A DNA stretch of 64,000 bases from Paenibacillus caseinilyticus (lineage in GTDB: Bacteria > Bacillota > Bacilli > Paenibacillales > NBRC-103111), in NCBI RefSeq assembly GCF_027533645.1, contig NZ_JAQAGY010000030.1, forward strand, positions 21,111 through 85,110. Reading direction: 5' to 3'. Shown here in pieces: positions 26,653 to 35,387 of this stretch. The notes beneath the pieces are model-generated. The model worked only from the letters and a program-made list of their open reading frames with translations, ran no database searches and had not been told where the DNA came from. How positions within the stretch are numbered: position 1 is the first letter of the stretch; each line of letters opens with the position of its first letter. A program made the translations under genes and the position numbers.

Positions 26653-27279
26653 TCAGATTCGAAGGTCCTTCTTGCGCGTGCTTTTGCGCTTGAGGAGCTT
26701 CCAGAGCACGTACAGCACGGTGATGACGACGACGCCAACTAAGATCGGCTTCGTGAACGGACCGGCCACCTCTTCGATCTTCTCCCAATTGTCGCCGAGC
26801 GAACGGCCCAGCACTACGAAGAGAACCGCCCAAGGGATCGTGCCCAGCATCGTGTAGAACAAAAACTTCCACAAGGGCATGCGCGCCATACCGGCCGGAA
26901 TCGAAATCGCCTGCCGCAGCACCGGCACGAACCTAGCCAGGAATACCATGCCGGGGCCGTACTTGTTGAACCAGCCCTCCGCGATATCCAGGTGCTTCGG
27001 CTTCAGATGCAGGTATTTGCCGAACTTCTCGACCACCGGACGGCCTCCATACCGGCCAATCCAGTACAGGATGATCTGCTGGAACAGACAGCCAATCGTG
27101 CCGAACACGATCGCCCCGATCAAGGACACTTCTCCCCGGTATACGAGATATCCCCCGAAAGCCAGTACGATTTCGCTCGGGATGACCTCCAGCATCAGAC
27201 CGATCAGGATGCCCCAGACGCCAAGCTGCTCGATAAAATGAAGCGCCGATTGAACCAATTCATGCAGCAACTCACCCAT
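26653..27279 (-). CDS. DedA-family membrane protein
   Basis: 208 residues with about five hydrophobic segments. It has the family signature of the VTT/DedA fold: the re-entrant stretch with E and PSE (LEVIPSEIVLAFGGYL), the FARFVPVLRQ-like motif (FLARFVPVLRQAISIPAGM) with the conserved Arg residues, and W near the end. DedA proteins act as lipid scramblases and affect envelope homeostasis, including undecaprenyl phosphate recycling in related proteins. Single gene. A basic C-terminal tail is cytoplasmic. Confidence 0.9.
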   Translation of the reverse strand: MGELLHELVQSALHFIEQLGVWGILIGLMLEVIPSEIVLAFGGYLVYRGEVSLIGAIVFGTIGCLFQQIILYWIGRYGGRPVVEKFGKYLHLKPKHLDIAEGWFNKYGPGMVFLARFVPVLRQAISIPAGMARMPLWKFLFYTMLGTIPWAVLFVVLGRSLGDNWEKIEEVAGPFTKPILVGVVVITVLYVLWKLLKRKSTRKKDLRI

Positions 27280-27358
27280 GATTTCCCAGCCTCTTCCTCT
27301 CCACTCGAATATTCGAAGTCTTGTCTCTATGTCTAACTTATTCTAACATATCCGCCCT

Positions 27359-27418
27359 CATACCGCACCTGAAGAACCCCCGTGCCGCAAGGGCCGGGGG
27401 TTCTTCAGGTGCGGTATG
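27359..27418 (-). terminator. Long perfect hairpin after the LysR gene
   Basis: CATACCGCACCTGAAGAACCCCC (written as two runs: CATACCGCACCT then GAAGAACCCCC) pairs over 23 bases with its inverted copy; the loop is 14 bases. It starts four bases after the LysR stop. There is no T-run on either strand, so termination by the usual mechanism is uncertain; mRNA 3' protection is possible. Confidence 0.55.
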
Positions 27419-27421
27419 CAC

Positions 27422-28315
27422 TCAGCTCGGCGGGAAGCATTCGAGCAGGAACGAGCGGAGCCTCTCTCCTGCCCGGGTCAGCTCCCGCTGGCGGGAGGAG
27501 ATCAGCCCATGGGTCAAAGTCCGGGTACCGAGACCCGCCGCCACAGCCAGCTCCCCCCGCTCCAGCTCGGCCTCGATGGTGCTGCGAGGCATATAAGCCG
27601 TCCCCCACCCGCTGCGCAGCGCCTCCCGAATCATCTCGAGGGAACCGAACTCCGCCCGGGCCCTCACGGACGTGCCATGCCCAGCCAGCAGGGCGTCGGC
27701 CTCTGCCGTATAGAGGCAGCGCGGTCCGAAGCCGACCACCCGGCAGCCGGCCAAGCCCTCGTAGCCGCGGTCGTCCAGTAGAGCAGCGAGGGGAGGCGAG
27801 GCGGCCCAGACCAGTTCGTCACGGCGAAGCGGATCGAAGCGCAGGTCGGCCCGCCCGGGATCGCGGGGCACAATGCCGAGCTCCGCTTCGCGCGAACGGA
27901 CCGCTTCGACCGTCTCCTCTTGGAATCCGGTCTCCACCCGCAGATCTATGCCGGGGCAGCGTTCCATGAACCTGCGCAGGGGAATCCAGAGGTAGCCGGC
28001 AGCAAACGATTCCAGCACCCGCAGGCATACAGTGCCCTTCGGCTCCCCCTCCTCCTGCAGTTCGGCCGCCAGCTCTTCGCCGAGCTCCAGGAATCGCCGG
28101 GCATAGAGCGCCAGCTTCCGGCCGCTCTCCGTAGGTTCCACACCCCGGGGAAGCCGGTCGAACAGCCTCCGGCCAGCCGATTCTTCCAGCTGGCGCACTT
28201 GCGTCGTGACAGTGGACTGCACGTAACCCAGCCGCTCTGCCGCACGGCTGAAGTTCCCTTCTTCCACCACCGCCAAGAAAGTACGGAGAGCCCTCCCCTC
28301 AAGCCGTTCCCACAT
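27422..28315 (-). CDS. LysR-family transcriptional regulator
   Basis: 297 residues. The N-terminal winged helix-turn-helix (FLAVVEEGNFSRAAERLGYVQSTVTTQVRQLEE) is typical, and the rest is a LysR substrate-binding domain. The ATG is preceded by GCGAGGAG at good distance. It is divergent from the HPP-family gene, with 150 bases between, the usual arrangement for a LysR regulator and its target. The effector is unknown. If the HPP protein imports nitrite or a similar anion, the regulator may sense it (inference). Confidence 0.9.
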   Translation of the reverse strand: MWERLEGRALRTFLAVVEEGNFSRAAERLGYVQSTVTTQVRQLEESAGRRLFDRLPRGVEPTESGRKLALYARRFLELGEELAAELQEEGEPKGTVCLRVLESFAAGYLWIPLRRFMERCPGIDLRVETGFQEETVEAVRSREAELGIVPRDPGRADLRFDPLRRDELVWAASPPLAALLDDRGYEGLAGCRVVGFGPRCLYTAEADALLAGHGTSVRARAEFGSLEMIREALRSGWGTAYMPRSTIEAELERGELAVAAGLGTRTLTHGLISSRQRELTRAGERLRSFLLECFPPS

Positions 28316-28467
28316 GGCTGTCTCCTCGCTTATCCATCGAAATTTGGAATACCAGACATCAATACCATTCGTTATTCAAATCGATAAGTTCATGGTAGCA
28401 TACAATCACCGGCAGGGCTACCCAGTCCCGTGCCCCCATCACAGCTCTCTGAAAGGAAATCCGTGCC
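28316..28467. promoter_or_regulatory. LysR/HPP divergent control region
   Basis: AT-rich stretch of 150 bases. It holds a direct repeat AATACC...AATACC spaced by seven bases (28350-28366) and an imperfect inverted pair CTTATC...GATAAG (28329 and 28382). These could be binding sites of the LysR protein. No operator consensus was assigned. Confidence 0.35.
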
Positions 28468-29073
28468 ATGACATTCCACTCCGCCTCTTCATCTGCTGCC
28501 GCCTCTCCGCCTGCCTCTTCACCCCCCTCGTCTCCCGCTGCCGCCAGCCTGCAGACTTCACCGGCTGCGTCAGCTGCTCCCAGCCCGGCTCCGGCTCCGG
28601 TTCCGCCCTCCTCCCGGCCTGCCGTCCTGAGACTCGCATGGCAGGCGGGAGGCGCCTTCCTCGCCGTGCTCGCCTCCCTGCTGCTCGGCGGCTGGAGCGG
28701 TCTCCCGCTCCTCATGGCGCCATTCGGCGCTTCCTGCGTCCTCGCCTTCGCACTGCCGGAGAGCCCGCTCGCCCAGCCCCGCAGCATCGTGGGAGGCCAT
28801 CTGCTCTCCACCGCTATCGGCCTCCTGCTGCTGCAGACGGCAGGGGCGCATCCCTGGACCGCAGCGCTCGGCGTAGCCTTGGCGATCTTCCTTATGGGGC
28901 TGACGCGAACCCTGCACCCCCCCGCTGGGGCCGATCCGCTTGTCGTGCTGCTCGGCGGCGCCTCGTGGAGCTTCCTCTGGACCCCCGCTCTGCTCGGCGC
29001 CGTCTGGATCACTGCCGCAGCCTGGGCGTTCCACCGCGCGTCGGGAAGGCGTTACCCGCAGCGCTGGTGGTAA
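28468..29073 (+). CDS. HPP-family membrane protein
   Basis: 201 residues. The first 50 are a low-complexity run of Ser, Ala and Pro, followed by about four or five membrane helices. The signature LHPPAGADPL gives the family its name, and the preceding APFGASCVLAF stretch is also conserved. In cyanobacteria and plants HPP proteins transport nitrite; in bacilli the role is not established. The ATG follows AAAGGAAAT. It is divergently placed from a LysR regulator. The Ser/Pro-rich head is unusual and may be a linker or a mis-set start, but no later start has a better ribosome site. Confidence 0.78.
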   Translation: MTFHSASSSAAASPPASSPPSSPAAASLQTSPAASAAPSPAPAPVPPSSRPAVLRLAWQAGGAFLAVLASLLLGGWSGLPLLMAPFGASCVLAFALPESPLAQPRSIVGGHLLSTAIGLLLLQTAGAHPWTAALGVALAIFLMGLTRTLHPPAGADPLVVLLGGASWSFLWTPALLGAVWITAAAWAFHRASGRRYPQRWW

Positions 29074-29237
29074 TCCCCGGGGGCTCCCGCCACTCTCCAT
29101 GACGGCGGCTCCAGGACCGTGCGCCGGCCCCCCTCCCCTTTATCCTCACACGTGGAGTAAATTTTGGAGATCCCGGTAAAACTATGCTGAGCTGAACCCT
29201 GTTTTCCAAGCCGTGTTTATTCGAGGAGGTGGAGACT

Positions 29238-30803
29238 TTGACGCATGGGAAGACCGGGCAGCATAGTGCTCCATCCTCATCTTCGGCAGGGCGCAGCCCT
29301 CTGGCTCCGGAGCTCGAAGGGAGCCTCAAGCAAATCCGAAGCCAGTTCGCCGGAAGCCAGGACATCATCATCCGGGAGATCTTCCTCGGCAGCCTGCAGT
29401 CCGTCCGGACCGCCGTGCTCTATACGGACGGCCTGGCCGACAAACAGATCATTCACGAGTCGATTCTTCCTTCCCTGATGACCATCTCTGCCGCACATCC
29501 CGCCGATCCGCATCTCCCCGAGACGCCGGAGGCGCTGCTCGCCCGGATCCAGAGCACGGTTCTCCAGGTAGGCGAGCTTAAGGAAATCCGGGACCTTCTA
29601 TCCGTGTACCGCGAGATGCTCTCCGGGAATACGGTAGTGCTCGTCGACGGACTCAGCACGGCATTGTCCGTGGGTACGCCCGGATGGAAAGACCGGGCGA
29701 TCGCCGAGCCCGCCTCCCAGAATGTGATCCGGGGACCGCGCGAGAGCTTCACCGAAACGCTTCGGACGAATACGGCGCTCATCCGCCGAAGAATCCGGGA
29801 CGAGCGCCTGCGGTGCGAGCAGCAGGCTATCGGCACCGTGACCCATACGGATATTGCGCTCATGTACATCGACGGTCTTGCGGACAAGGCCGTCGTCCAG
29901 GAGGTCCGGGCCCGGCTCGGGCGGATCCGCACGGACGCCATCCTGGAAGGCGGATATATCGAGGAGTTTATCCAGGACAAAACCTCGACCCCCTTCCCGA
30001 CGCTGTTCAACTCCGAACGTCCGGACGTGATCTCAGCAGGCATACTTGAAGGCCGGGTGGCTATTATAGTGGACGGCACGCCGTTCGTTCTGCTCGTGCC
30101 CGCCTTGTTCGACCATTTCTTCCAATCGGCGGAGGATTATTACCAGCGGTACGATATCGCCATCTTCCTGCGCGTGCTGCGGTACCTGAGCTTTTTTATC
30201 GCGCTGCTCGGCCCATCCTTGTATATTTCGGTGACCACCTTCCATCAAGACCTGCTGCCCACCCAGCTCCTGATCTCCCTGGCTTCCCAACGGGAGGGCC
30301 TCCCATTCCCCGCTTTCGTGGAGGCAATGATGATGGAGATTGCCTTCGAGATTCTCCGGGAAGCCGGCATACGGATGCCGAAGGCCATCGGACAGGCTGT
30401 ATCGATCGTAGGGGCCCTCGTCATCGGGCAGGCCGCCGTAGAAGCTGGGATCGTCTCGGCGGCAATGGTCATCGTCGTCTCCCTGACCGCGATCTCCAAC
30501 TTCGTCTTCCCATCGTTCAACATGGCGATCTCGGTCCGTCTCTTGCGCTTCGGCATGATGCTGCTCGCGGCGACCTTCGGCTTCTTCGGCGTCACGATCG
30601 GGCTGCTCGCGCTCGTCATCCATCTGTGTTCGCTGCGGTCGTTCGGTGTGCCCTACATGTCCCCGTTCGGCCCGTTCAACGCCCAGGATCAGGAGGACAG
30701 TATCCTGAGACTGCCGCACCGGATGCTGAATCATCGGCCCGGCATCGTAGGCGCGCAGGATACCGTCCGCGACCGTACGCCGGACATGGAGCCCGAGAAC
30801 TAG
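29238..30803 (+). CDS. GerA-family germinant receptor A subunit
   Basis: 521 residues, usual for GerAA/GerKA/GerBA proteins. It has a large N-terminal hydrophilic domain (to about residue 290) followed by membrane helices, with the family stretches IIREIFLG, LYTDGLADK, YIDGLADK and SFNMAISVRLLRF near the end. It forms part of the spore inner-membrane receptor that triggers germination on nutrients. The start is taken as TTG 29238, eight bases after GAGGAGG; GTG 29229 overlaps that site. It opens an operon of five genes. Confidence 0.93.
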   Translation: MTHGKTGQHSAPSSSSAGRSPLAPELEGSLKQIRSQFAGSQDIIIREIFLGSLQSVRTAVLYTDGLADKQIIHESILPSLMTISAAHPADPHLPETPEALLARIQSTVLQVGELKEIRDLLSVYREMLSGNTVVLVDGLSTALSVGTPGWKDRAIAEPASQNVIRGPRESFTETLRTNTALIRRRIRDERLRCEQQAIGTVTHTDIALMYIDGLADKAVVQEVRARLGRIRTDAILEGGYIEEFIQDKTSTPFPTLFNSERPDVISAGILEGRVAIIVDGTPFVLLVPALFDHFFQSAEDYYQRYDIAIFLRVLRYLSFFIALLGPSLYISVTTFHQDLLPTQLLISLASQREGLPFPAFVEAMMMEIAFEILREAGIRMPKAIGQAVSIVGALVIGQAAVEAGIVSAAMVIVVSLTAISNFVFPSFNMAISVRLLRFGMMLLAATFGFFGVTIGLLALVIHLCSLRSFGVPYMSPFGPFNAQDQEDSILRLPHRMLNHRPGIVGAQDTVRDRTPDMEPEN

Positions 30804-30896
30804 CCGCCGCCGGTGCACGGCAGCCGATAAGGCGGCTTCCCGCTCGCGCTTCGCCGCATGCATAACCTAAGGCAACTTTCGATCGGAGGGGTGAAG

Positions 30897-32102
30897 GTGT
30901 TCCAACTTATACTGCGGGCCGTCCTCTGCCTTCTCCTCCTGCTCGCATTATCCGGCTGCTGGAACCGGCGCGAGCTGAACGATATCGCCATTGCGGTGGG
31001 CCTCGCGATCGACTGGGACGAGAGCGGCCAGTATCTGGTCACCGCCCAAATCGTCGACCCCGGTGAGGTAGCTCCCCGCAAGGGCGGGGGCACCGGTACC
31101 ACAGTATCGACCTACGAAGCGAAGAACAAGTCCGTCGCGGAAGCGCTGCGCAAGATGACCACCGTCCTGCCGAGGAAGATTTACCTGTCCCACCTGCAGA
31201 TCCTGGTGCTCGGGGAGACGCTCGCTAAGGATGGCATCGCCGAATCCCTCGAATACCTGTCCCGCAACCACGAGGTGCGCTCGGACTTTTTCGTTGTGCT
31301 ATCGAAGAATGCCAAGGCAGGCGAAATCCTGAACTATCTAACCCCCTTGGAGAAAATCCCTTCCCAGAAGCTGCGCAAATCGCTCGAAACCTCCGAGAAG
31401 ATCTGGGCGCCTACCCACACCGTCCAGCTCGACGAGCTCATCACGGACATGGTCGAACCCGGCCACAGCGCCGTGCTGACCGGCGTCATGATCGAGGGGG
31501 ACAAGTCGAAGGGCAAATCCAAAGAAGGGCTGTCCACCATTACCCCCGGATCCCTGCTGCAGTATGCCAATCTGGCGGTGCTCCGCAAGGACCGGCTGGC
31601 CGGCTGGCTGAACGAACCGGAGAGCAAGGGCTTCAATTATATTAAGGGAAATGTCCAGAATACGGTGGGAACTATCGGCTGCGGGGGCAAAGGCCACGTG
31701 TCCGTCGAGCTGTTCAACAGCGAGTCGAAAGTCAAGGCGGTGGAAGAGAACGGATCTCCCGTCATCGAGGTCCACTTGTTCACGGAGAGCAATGTGACGG
31801 AAGTCCATTGCGATATCGACCTCGGCAAGCAGGAATCCGTACTCCTGCTTGAGCAAGAGGCCGCGAAACGGACGAAAGACATCATGGAGGCTTCCGTAAA
31901 AAAGGCAAAGAAGCTGAAAGCGGATATCTTCGGATTCGGCGAAACCATCCATCAAGCGAACCCGAAGCTGTGGGCCGGACTGAAGGAGGATTGGGAAGCC
32001 CAGTTCGCGAAGCTTCCGGTCCGCATCGAAGTGGAGGCAAAGATCCGCCGGACCGGCACGACCAACAAGTCGTATCTCGACAAGTTGAAAGGAGGCTCGT
32101 GA
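30897..32102 (+). CDS. Ger(x)C-family germinant receptor C lipoprotein
   Basis: 401 residues. The N-terminus is a short signal peptide ending in a lipobox (LALSGC), and the mature part follows the Ger(x)C fold with the WNRRELNDIAIAVG start, typical of GerAC/GerKC. It is anchored to the outer leaflet of the spore inner membrane. GTG 30897 is preferred because GGAGG lies seven bases upstream; the longer frame from 30858 would put a polar leader before the signal peptide. It follows the A subunit by 93 bases. Confidence 0.92.
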   Translation: MFQLILRAVLCLLLLLALSGCWNRRELNDIAIAVGLAIDWDESGQYLVTAQIVDPGEVAPRKGGGTGTTVSTYEAKNKSVAEALRKMTTVLPRKIYLSHLQILVLGETLAKDGIAESLEYLSRNHEVRSDFFVVLSKNAKAGEILNYLTPLEKIPSQKLRKSLETSEKIWAPTHTVQLDELITDMVEPGHSAVLTGVMIEGDKSKGKSKEGLSTITPGSLLQYANLAVLRKDRLAGWLNEPESKGFNYIKGNVQNTVGTIGCGGKGHVSVELFNSESKVKAVEENGSPVIEVHLFTESNVTEVHCDIDLGKQESVLLLEQEAAKRTKDIMEASVKKAKKLKADIFGFGETIHQANPKLWAGLKEDWEAQFAKLPVRIEVEAKIRRTGTTNKSYLDKLKGGS

Positions 32103-32104
32103 TC

Positions 32105-32356
32105 ATGGGCATCAGCGCGGGACTCTTCCTCTTGTCCGCCTTCATTGCATACCGCGAGATCCCCCGTATGCGCCGGGAGCGCCGGCACCGGGATCTCTTC
32201 GCATTCACGGTGCTCCTGCTGGCTGCTACAACCCTCGGCATCCTGCATGCCTCCCGGGTGCCTCTGCCGAACCCGCTGGATTGGATGCTCGCAATCTATC
32301 AGCCCGTGACCCGCGGGCTGAATATCCTGATCGGATGGAAGGAGCTTCAGGGATGA
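32105..32356 (+). CDS. Small two-helix membrane protein of the ger operon
   Basis: 83 residues. Two hydrophobic segments (residues 3-14 and about 33-49) flank a very basic stretch (RMRRERRHRD), ending with a short amphipathic tail. An AAAGGAGG site lies 10 bases upstream of the ATG. It starts two bases after the C-subunit stop and its own stop overlaps the B-subunit start (ATGA), so it is firmly in the operon. It may be a fourth receptor component like the small D subunits known in some bacilli, but sequence identity to them cannot be claimed from reading alone. Confidence 0.75.
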   Translation: MGISAGLFLLSAFIAYREIPRMRRERRHRDLFAFTVLLLAATTLGILHASRVPLPNPLDWMLAIYQPVTRGLNILIGWKELQG

Positions 32357-33456
32357 ACGAAGAGCGTATCTCCATATCGCAGCTGTCGGCGCTGATGTGC
32401 ATGTTCACCATCTCCTCCTCCACCCTGCTCATACCGACCTTCCTGACGACGCAAGCCAAGCAGGATGCCTGGATCGCCGTGACGGCGGGCACTCTCGTCT
32501 CCTTCCTGTTCATCCCCTTGTACACCAAGCTGGGAAACAGCCATCCGAGGCAGACGCTTGTCGAGTACAGCGAGGCTATCCTGGGCAGAATGCCGGGCAA
32601 AGCCGTAAGCCTGCTGTTCCTGGGCTACGTGCTCATCTTGACCTCCGGGCTGCTGAGACAGCTCGGCGAGATGATCACCACGCTGACGCTGTCCCAAACG
32701 CCGATCCAGGCCGTGCATGCCGTCATGCTGCTGCTTGTGGTCTTCTCCGTGCGCCGGGGGCTGGAGTCCATTGCGCGGGCTTCCGAGATTTTTCTCCCCT
32801 GGGTCCTGACCTTCATTCTGTTCTTCCTGCTCTTCCTGGCGCCCAAGATTCATTATCACTATCTGCTGCCTGTATACGAACACGGACTTCCGCCCATAGT
32901 CAAAGGAGCGATCACCGTGATCGGCATTCCCTACTTGGATCTCGTCGTGTTCCTTATGATTCTCCCCCACCTCCGCCGGACTGAGAATGCCGGTAAAGCG
33001 TTCCGGTTCTCCCTGGTCACCGGCGGGACGATCGTCCTGCTCTTCACCCTCTTCTCGATCCTCGTCCTGGGGGCCCAAGCGACCGAGAGATCGGTGTATC
33101 CGCTCTTCCAGATGGCGCAGAAGGTCGATATCGGGAACTTCATCCAACGGATCGAGGTGCTGGTCGGCGGCGTCTGGTTTATCTCCTTATTCTTTAAACT
33201 CACGGTATGCTTCTACGCCGCGGTGCTCGGTCTCTGCCAGGTATTCGGGCTGAAGAGCTACCGGGAGATTACATTTCCGATCGGTCTGCTGGTGGGGGTG
33301 CTCGCCATGATTATGGCCCCAAGTTCCGTATATTTCTTGAATACCATTAGAGAAATCTGGGCGGTCGGCGTCCTGCCGTACGGTCTCCTCCTGCCGCTGC
33401 TTCTGCTTCTCGTACATACCCTGAAACGGCGTTCGACGCGCAGCCCGCGCCCATAA
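32353..33456 (+). CDS. GerB-type germinant receptor B subunit (first copy)
   Basis: 367 residues, about ten membrane helices, of the spore germination permease family (GerAB/GerKB, in the amino acid-polyamine-organocation superfamily). The N-terminal EERISISQLSALM and the central YLDLVVFLMILPHL are typical. It binds or admits the germinant. It starts by ATGA overlap with the small gene. It is followed 16 bases later by a second B-type gene, which is not closely similar in sequence. Confidence 0.9.
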   Translation: MNEERISISQLSALMCMFTISSSTLLIPTFLTTQAKQDAWIAVTAGTLVSFLFIPLYTKLGNSHPRQTLVEYSEAILGRMPGKAVSLLFLGYVLILTSGLLRQLGEMITTLTLSQTPIQAVHAVMLLLVVFSVRRGLESIARASEIFLPWVLTFILFFLLFLAPKIHYHYLLPVYEHGLPPIVKGAITVIGIPYLDLVVFLMILPHLRRTENAGKAFRFSLVTGGTIVLLFTLFSILVLGAQATERSVYPLFQMAQKVDIGNFIQRIEVLVGGVWFISLFFKLTVCFYAAVLGLCQVFGLKSYREITFPIGLLVGVLAMIMAPSSVYFLNTIREIWAVGVLPYGLLLPLLLLLVHTLKRRSTRSPRP

Positions 33457-33472
33457 CCGAAGGAGGCCCGTC

Positions 33473-34597
33473 ATGGCAGCAACCTCATACATGAATGGCA
33501 AGCAGCTGTTCTGCCTCGTCTACCTCTTCGAGCTCGGCAGCGCCGTCATTGTCGGCCTGGGGATGCAGGCCGAGCGGGACGCCTGGCTGGCCATACTTAT
33601 CGGTATGGGCGCAGGCCTCCTGCTTGCAGCCGTGTTCCTGTACCTGTACCGCCAGCACGAAGGCCTCTCCTTCGTCGCGATCCTCGAATACCGGCTCGGC
33701 AGGACTGCGGGCCGATTGATCGGCGGAGTGTACGTAGCCTACTTCCTGTACATTGCCGCCCGGGTGCTGCGGGACTTCGGGGAAGTACTCGTCACCACCC
33801 TCCTCGACCAGACGCCGCTGTTCTCGGTGAATGCGCTGATGATCGCCGTCGTCTGCTGGTCCCTTACGATGGGAATGGAGGTTATCGGACGGGCGGCCGA
33901 GATCATTCTGCGTCTGGTGGGCCTCATGGCGCTGGCTACGATCCCCGCCATACTCGCCTCGGGCATCGTAGAACCCCAGCGCTTCCTGCCCGTGCTGGAG
34001 AAAGGGCTCTCTCCCGTCCTGCAGACGGCCTTCCCGCTGACGTTCACCTTCCCCTTCGGCGAGACCGTCGCCTTCACCATGGTGCTGCCGCATCTCTGCA
34101 GCGGCAGGGCCGCGGCCAAGCCGCTCCTGATGGCCATGCTCGGGGCAGGCCTTACGCTGACGGCCGTCGTCTCCCTCGACATAGCCGTCCTCGGTGCGGG
34201 CCGCGCGGCAAGCGAGCAGTTCCCCCTGCTTGCCGTCCTCGGCAAAATCCAAGTCGGCGAAGTCGTCCAGCGCCTCGATCCCGTCGCGCTCAGCACCCTG
34301 ATCATCGGAGGCTATTTTAAGATCGCCGTCTTTACTTATGCGGGGGTGCGCGGCTTGTCGGAGCTCACAGGAACCACACAGCCCAAAGCCAAACTCGCCC
34401 AGCTCGCAGCGGTCGGCTTCCTCCTGCTCGCCGCATCCGTCGGCATGAGCTCCAGCTTCTCCGAGCACATTGAAACCGGGCTCAAGAAAGTGCCTTATCA
34501 GATGCACCTTCCCCTGCAGGCCGGCGTCCCGCTGCTTCTTGCCCTGCTCATCAAGGTATTCCCGCGGAGGCGCCTGCCGCGCCGCACCGCCCCGTAG
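33473..34597 (+). CDS. GerB-type germinant receptor B subunit (second copy)
   Basis: 374 residues, again about ten membrane helices, with an N-terminal MNGKQLFCLVYLFELGSA and a central segment FPFGETVAFTMVLPHL characteristic of GerB permeases. It follows the first B gene closely with its own AAGGAGG. The two B proteins differ throughout, so this is not a recent tandem duplication. Two B subunits with one A and one C could give one receptor with alternative specificities, as seen for some Bacillus receptors with several B genes. It is the last gene of the operon. Confidence 0.9.
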   Translation: MAATSYMNGKQLFCLVYLFELGSAVIVGLGMQAERDAWLAILIGMGAGLLLAAVFLYLYRQHEGLSFVAILEYRLGRTAGRLIGGVYVAYFLYIAARVLRDFGEVLVTTLLDQTPLFSVNALMIAVVCWSLTMGMEVIGRAAEIILRLVGLMALATIPAILASGIVEPQRFLPVLEKGLSPVLQTAFPLTFTFPFGETVAFTMVLPHLCSGRAAAKPLLMAMLGAGLTLTAVVSLDIAVLGAGRAASEQFPLLAVLGKIQVGEVVQRLDPVALSTLIIGGYFKIAVFTYAGVRGLSELTGTTQPKAKLAQLAAVGFLLLAASVGMSSSFSEHIETGLKKVPYQMHLPLQAGVPLLLALLIKVFPRRRLPRRTAP

Positions 34598-34762
34598 TTA
34601 TCGGGCGGAAGCGCAGGGAGCAGGGACAAGGTCTACACGGGAGACTCTCTGCCCTCCCCAGGGCAGCCCCCGTGTACGCTTCCGGCAGCGGCCCCGCCCT
34701 TCCCTGTACCCACACGGCCCATACGCGCATATGATGCCTTATGGGAAGGAGAGTGGGGACCC

Positions 34763-35077
34763 TTGAATCCGGGCAACAAAATGAAGCACAGCCAGCCGCT
34801 GCCCTCTGCACGTCAGATCCGCCGCACCTGCAGCCGCGAGCTCTACCGTGCGCGGAAGAAACTCGGCGGGTGGATCCCGCCCGAGCAGGTCAGCCGGGCC
34901 GAGGAGCTGTACTATAAGAAGGTATTGCTGAATCTGCCTTATATCGCCGAGAATGGCAGCAACCGCAAGCTGCTTGCGGACTGGTTCGATGAGAATGTCT
35001 GCGGGGAAATCGCCGAATTATGGAGCGTGGAATCCGAGGCGCTCGGACGTGCCTTCCGCGAATCGTTCGGAGGCTGA
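34763..35077 (+). CDS. Conserved small protein of unknown function
   Basis: 104 residues, basic at the N-terminus and acidic at the C-terminus, with no membrane segment. The central pattern YYKKVLLNLPYIAENGSNRKLLADWFDENVC suggests a compact helical domain. Proteins of this appearance occur in Paenibacillus genomes, sometimes labelled dehydrogenase without support. The TTG start follows GGAGAGTGGGGA; an internal ATG at residue 7 is the alternative. It is monocistronic, with a good terminator downstream. Confidence 0.68.
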   Translation: MNPGNKMKHSQPLPSARQIRRTCSRELYRARKKLGGWIPPEQVSRAEELYYKKVLLNLPYIAENGSNRKLLADWFDENVCGEIAELWSVESEALGRAFRESFGG

Positions 35078-35096
35078 GTTTCAGACATGGCCTAAG

Positions 35097-35144
35097 GCTC
35101 CTGTCTTCCGGGATAGATCTACTGCCGGATGACAGGAGCTTTTT
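35097..35144 (+). terminator. Terminator after the small conserved gene
   Basis: GCTCCTGTC (35097-35105) pairs with GACAGGAGC (35131-35139). An inner TCCGG/CCGGA stem adds to it, and it is followed by TTTTT. It lies 19 bases after the stop. Confidence 0.85.
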
Positions 35145-35248
35145 GGGGTGCGGACGGGTAATCCAGCCGAAGCCAAACAGACGTATGTAGTTTCAACGAA
35201 AAATAGCAAGTGTACTAGTTATTTAGACCCATTTTATAACCTAATTAT

Positions 35249-35277
35249 TTGAATTTATTTCAATTTAATGTTATATT
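35249..35277 (+). promoter_or_regulatory. Candidate promoter P1 of the EPS operon
   Basis: TTGAAT (35249-35254), 17 bases, TATATT (35272-35277). Four of six and five of six sigma-A consensus bases match. It lies in an AT-rich stretch about 110 bases before the first gene. Confidence 0.55.
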
Positions 35278-35325
35278 GTGTCTATAAACCTATCATTTTA
35301 TGACGCATTATGTCGAAAGTACCCA

Positions 35326-35354
35326 TTGTAGATGAAGCCCCCCACCTGTATAAT
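35326..35354 (+). promoter_or_regulatory. Candidate promoter P2 of the EPS operon
   Basis: TTGTAG (35326-35331), 17 bases, TATAAT (35349-35354), a perfect -10. It is 34 bases before the first start codon. P2 is nearer and has the better -10; P1 has the better -35. Confidence 0.55.
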
Positions 35355-35387
35355 TCTCTTAGACAGGAATGCATAGGGAGGATGAAC

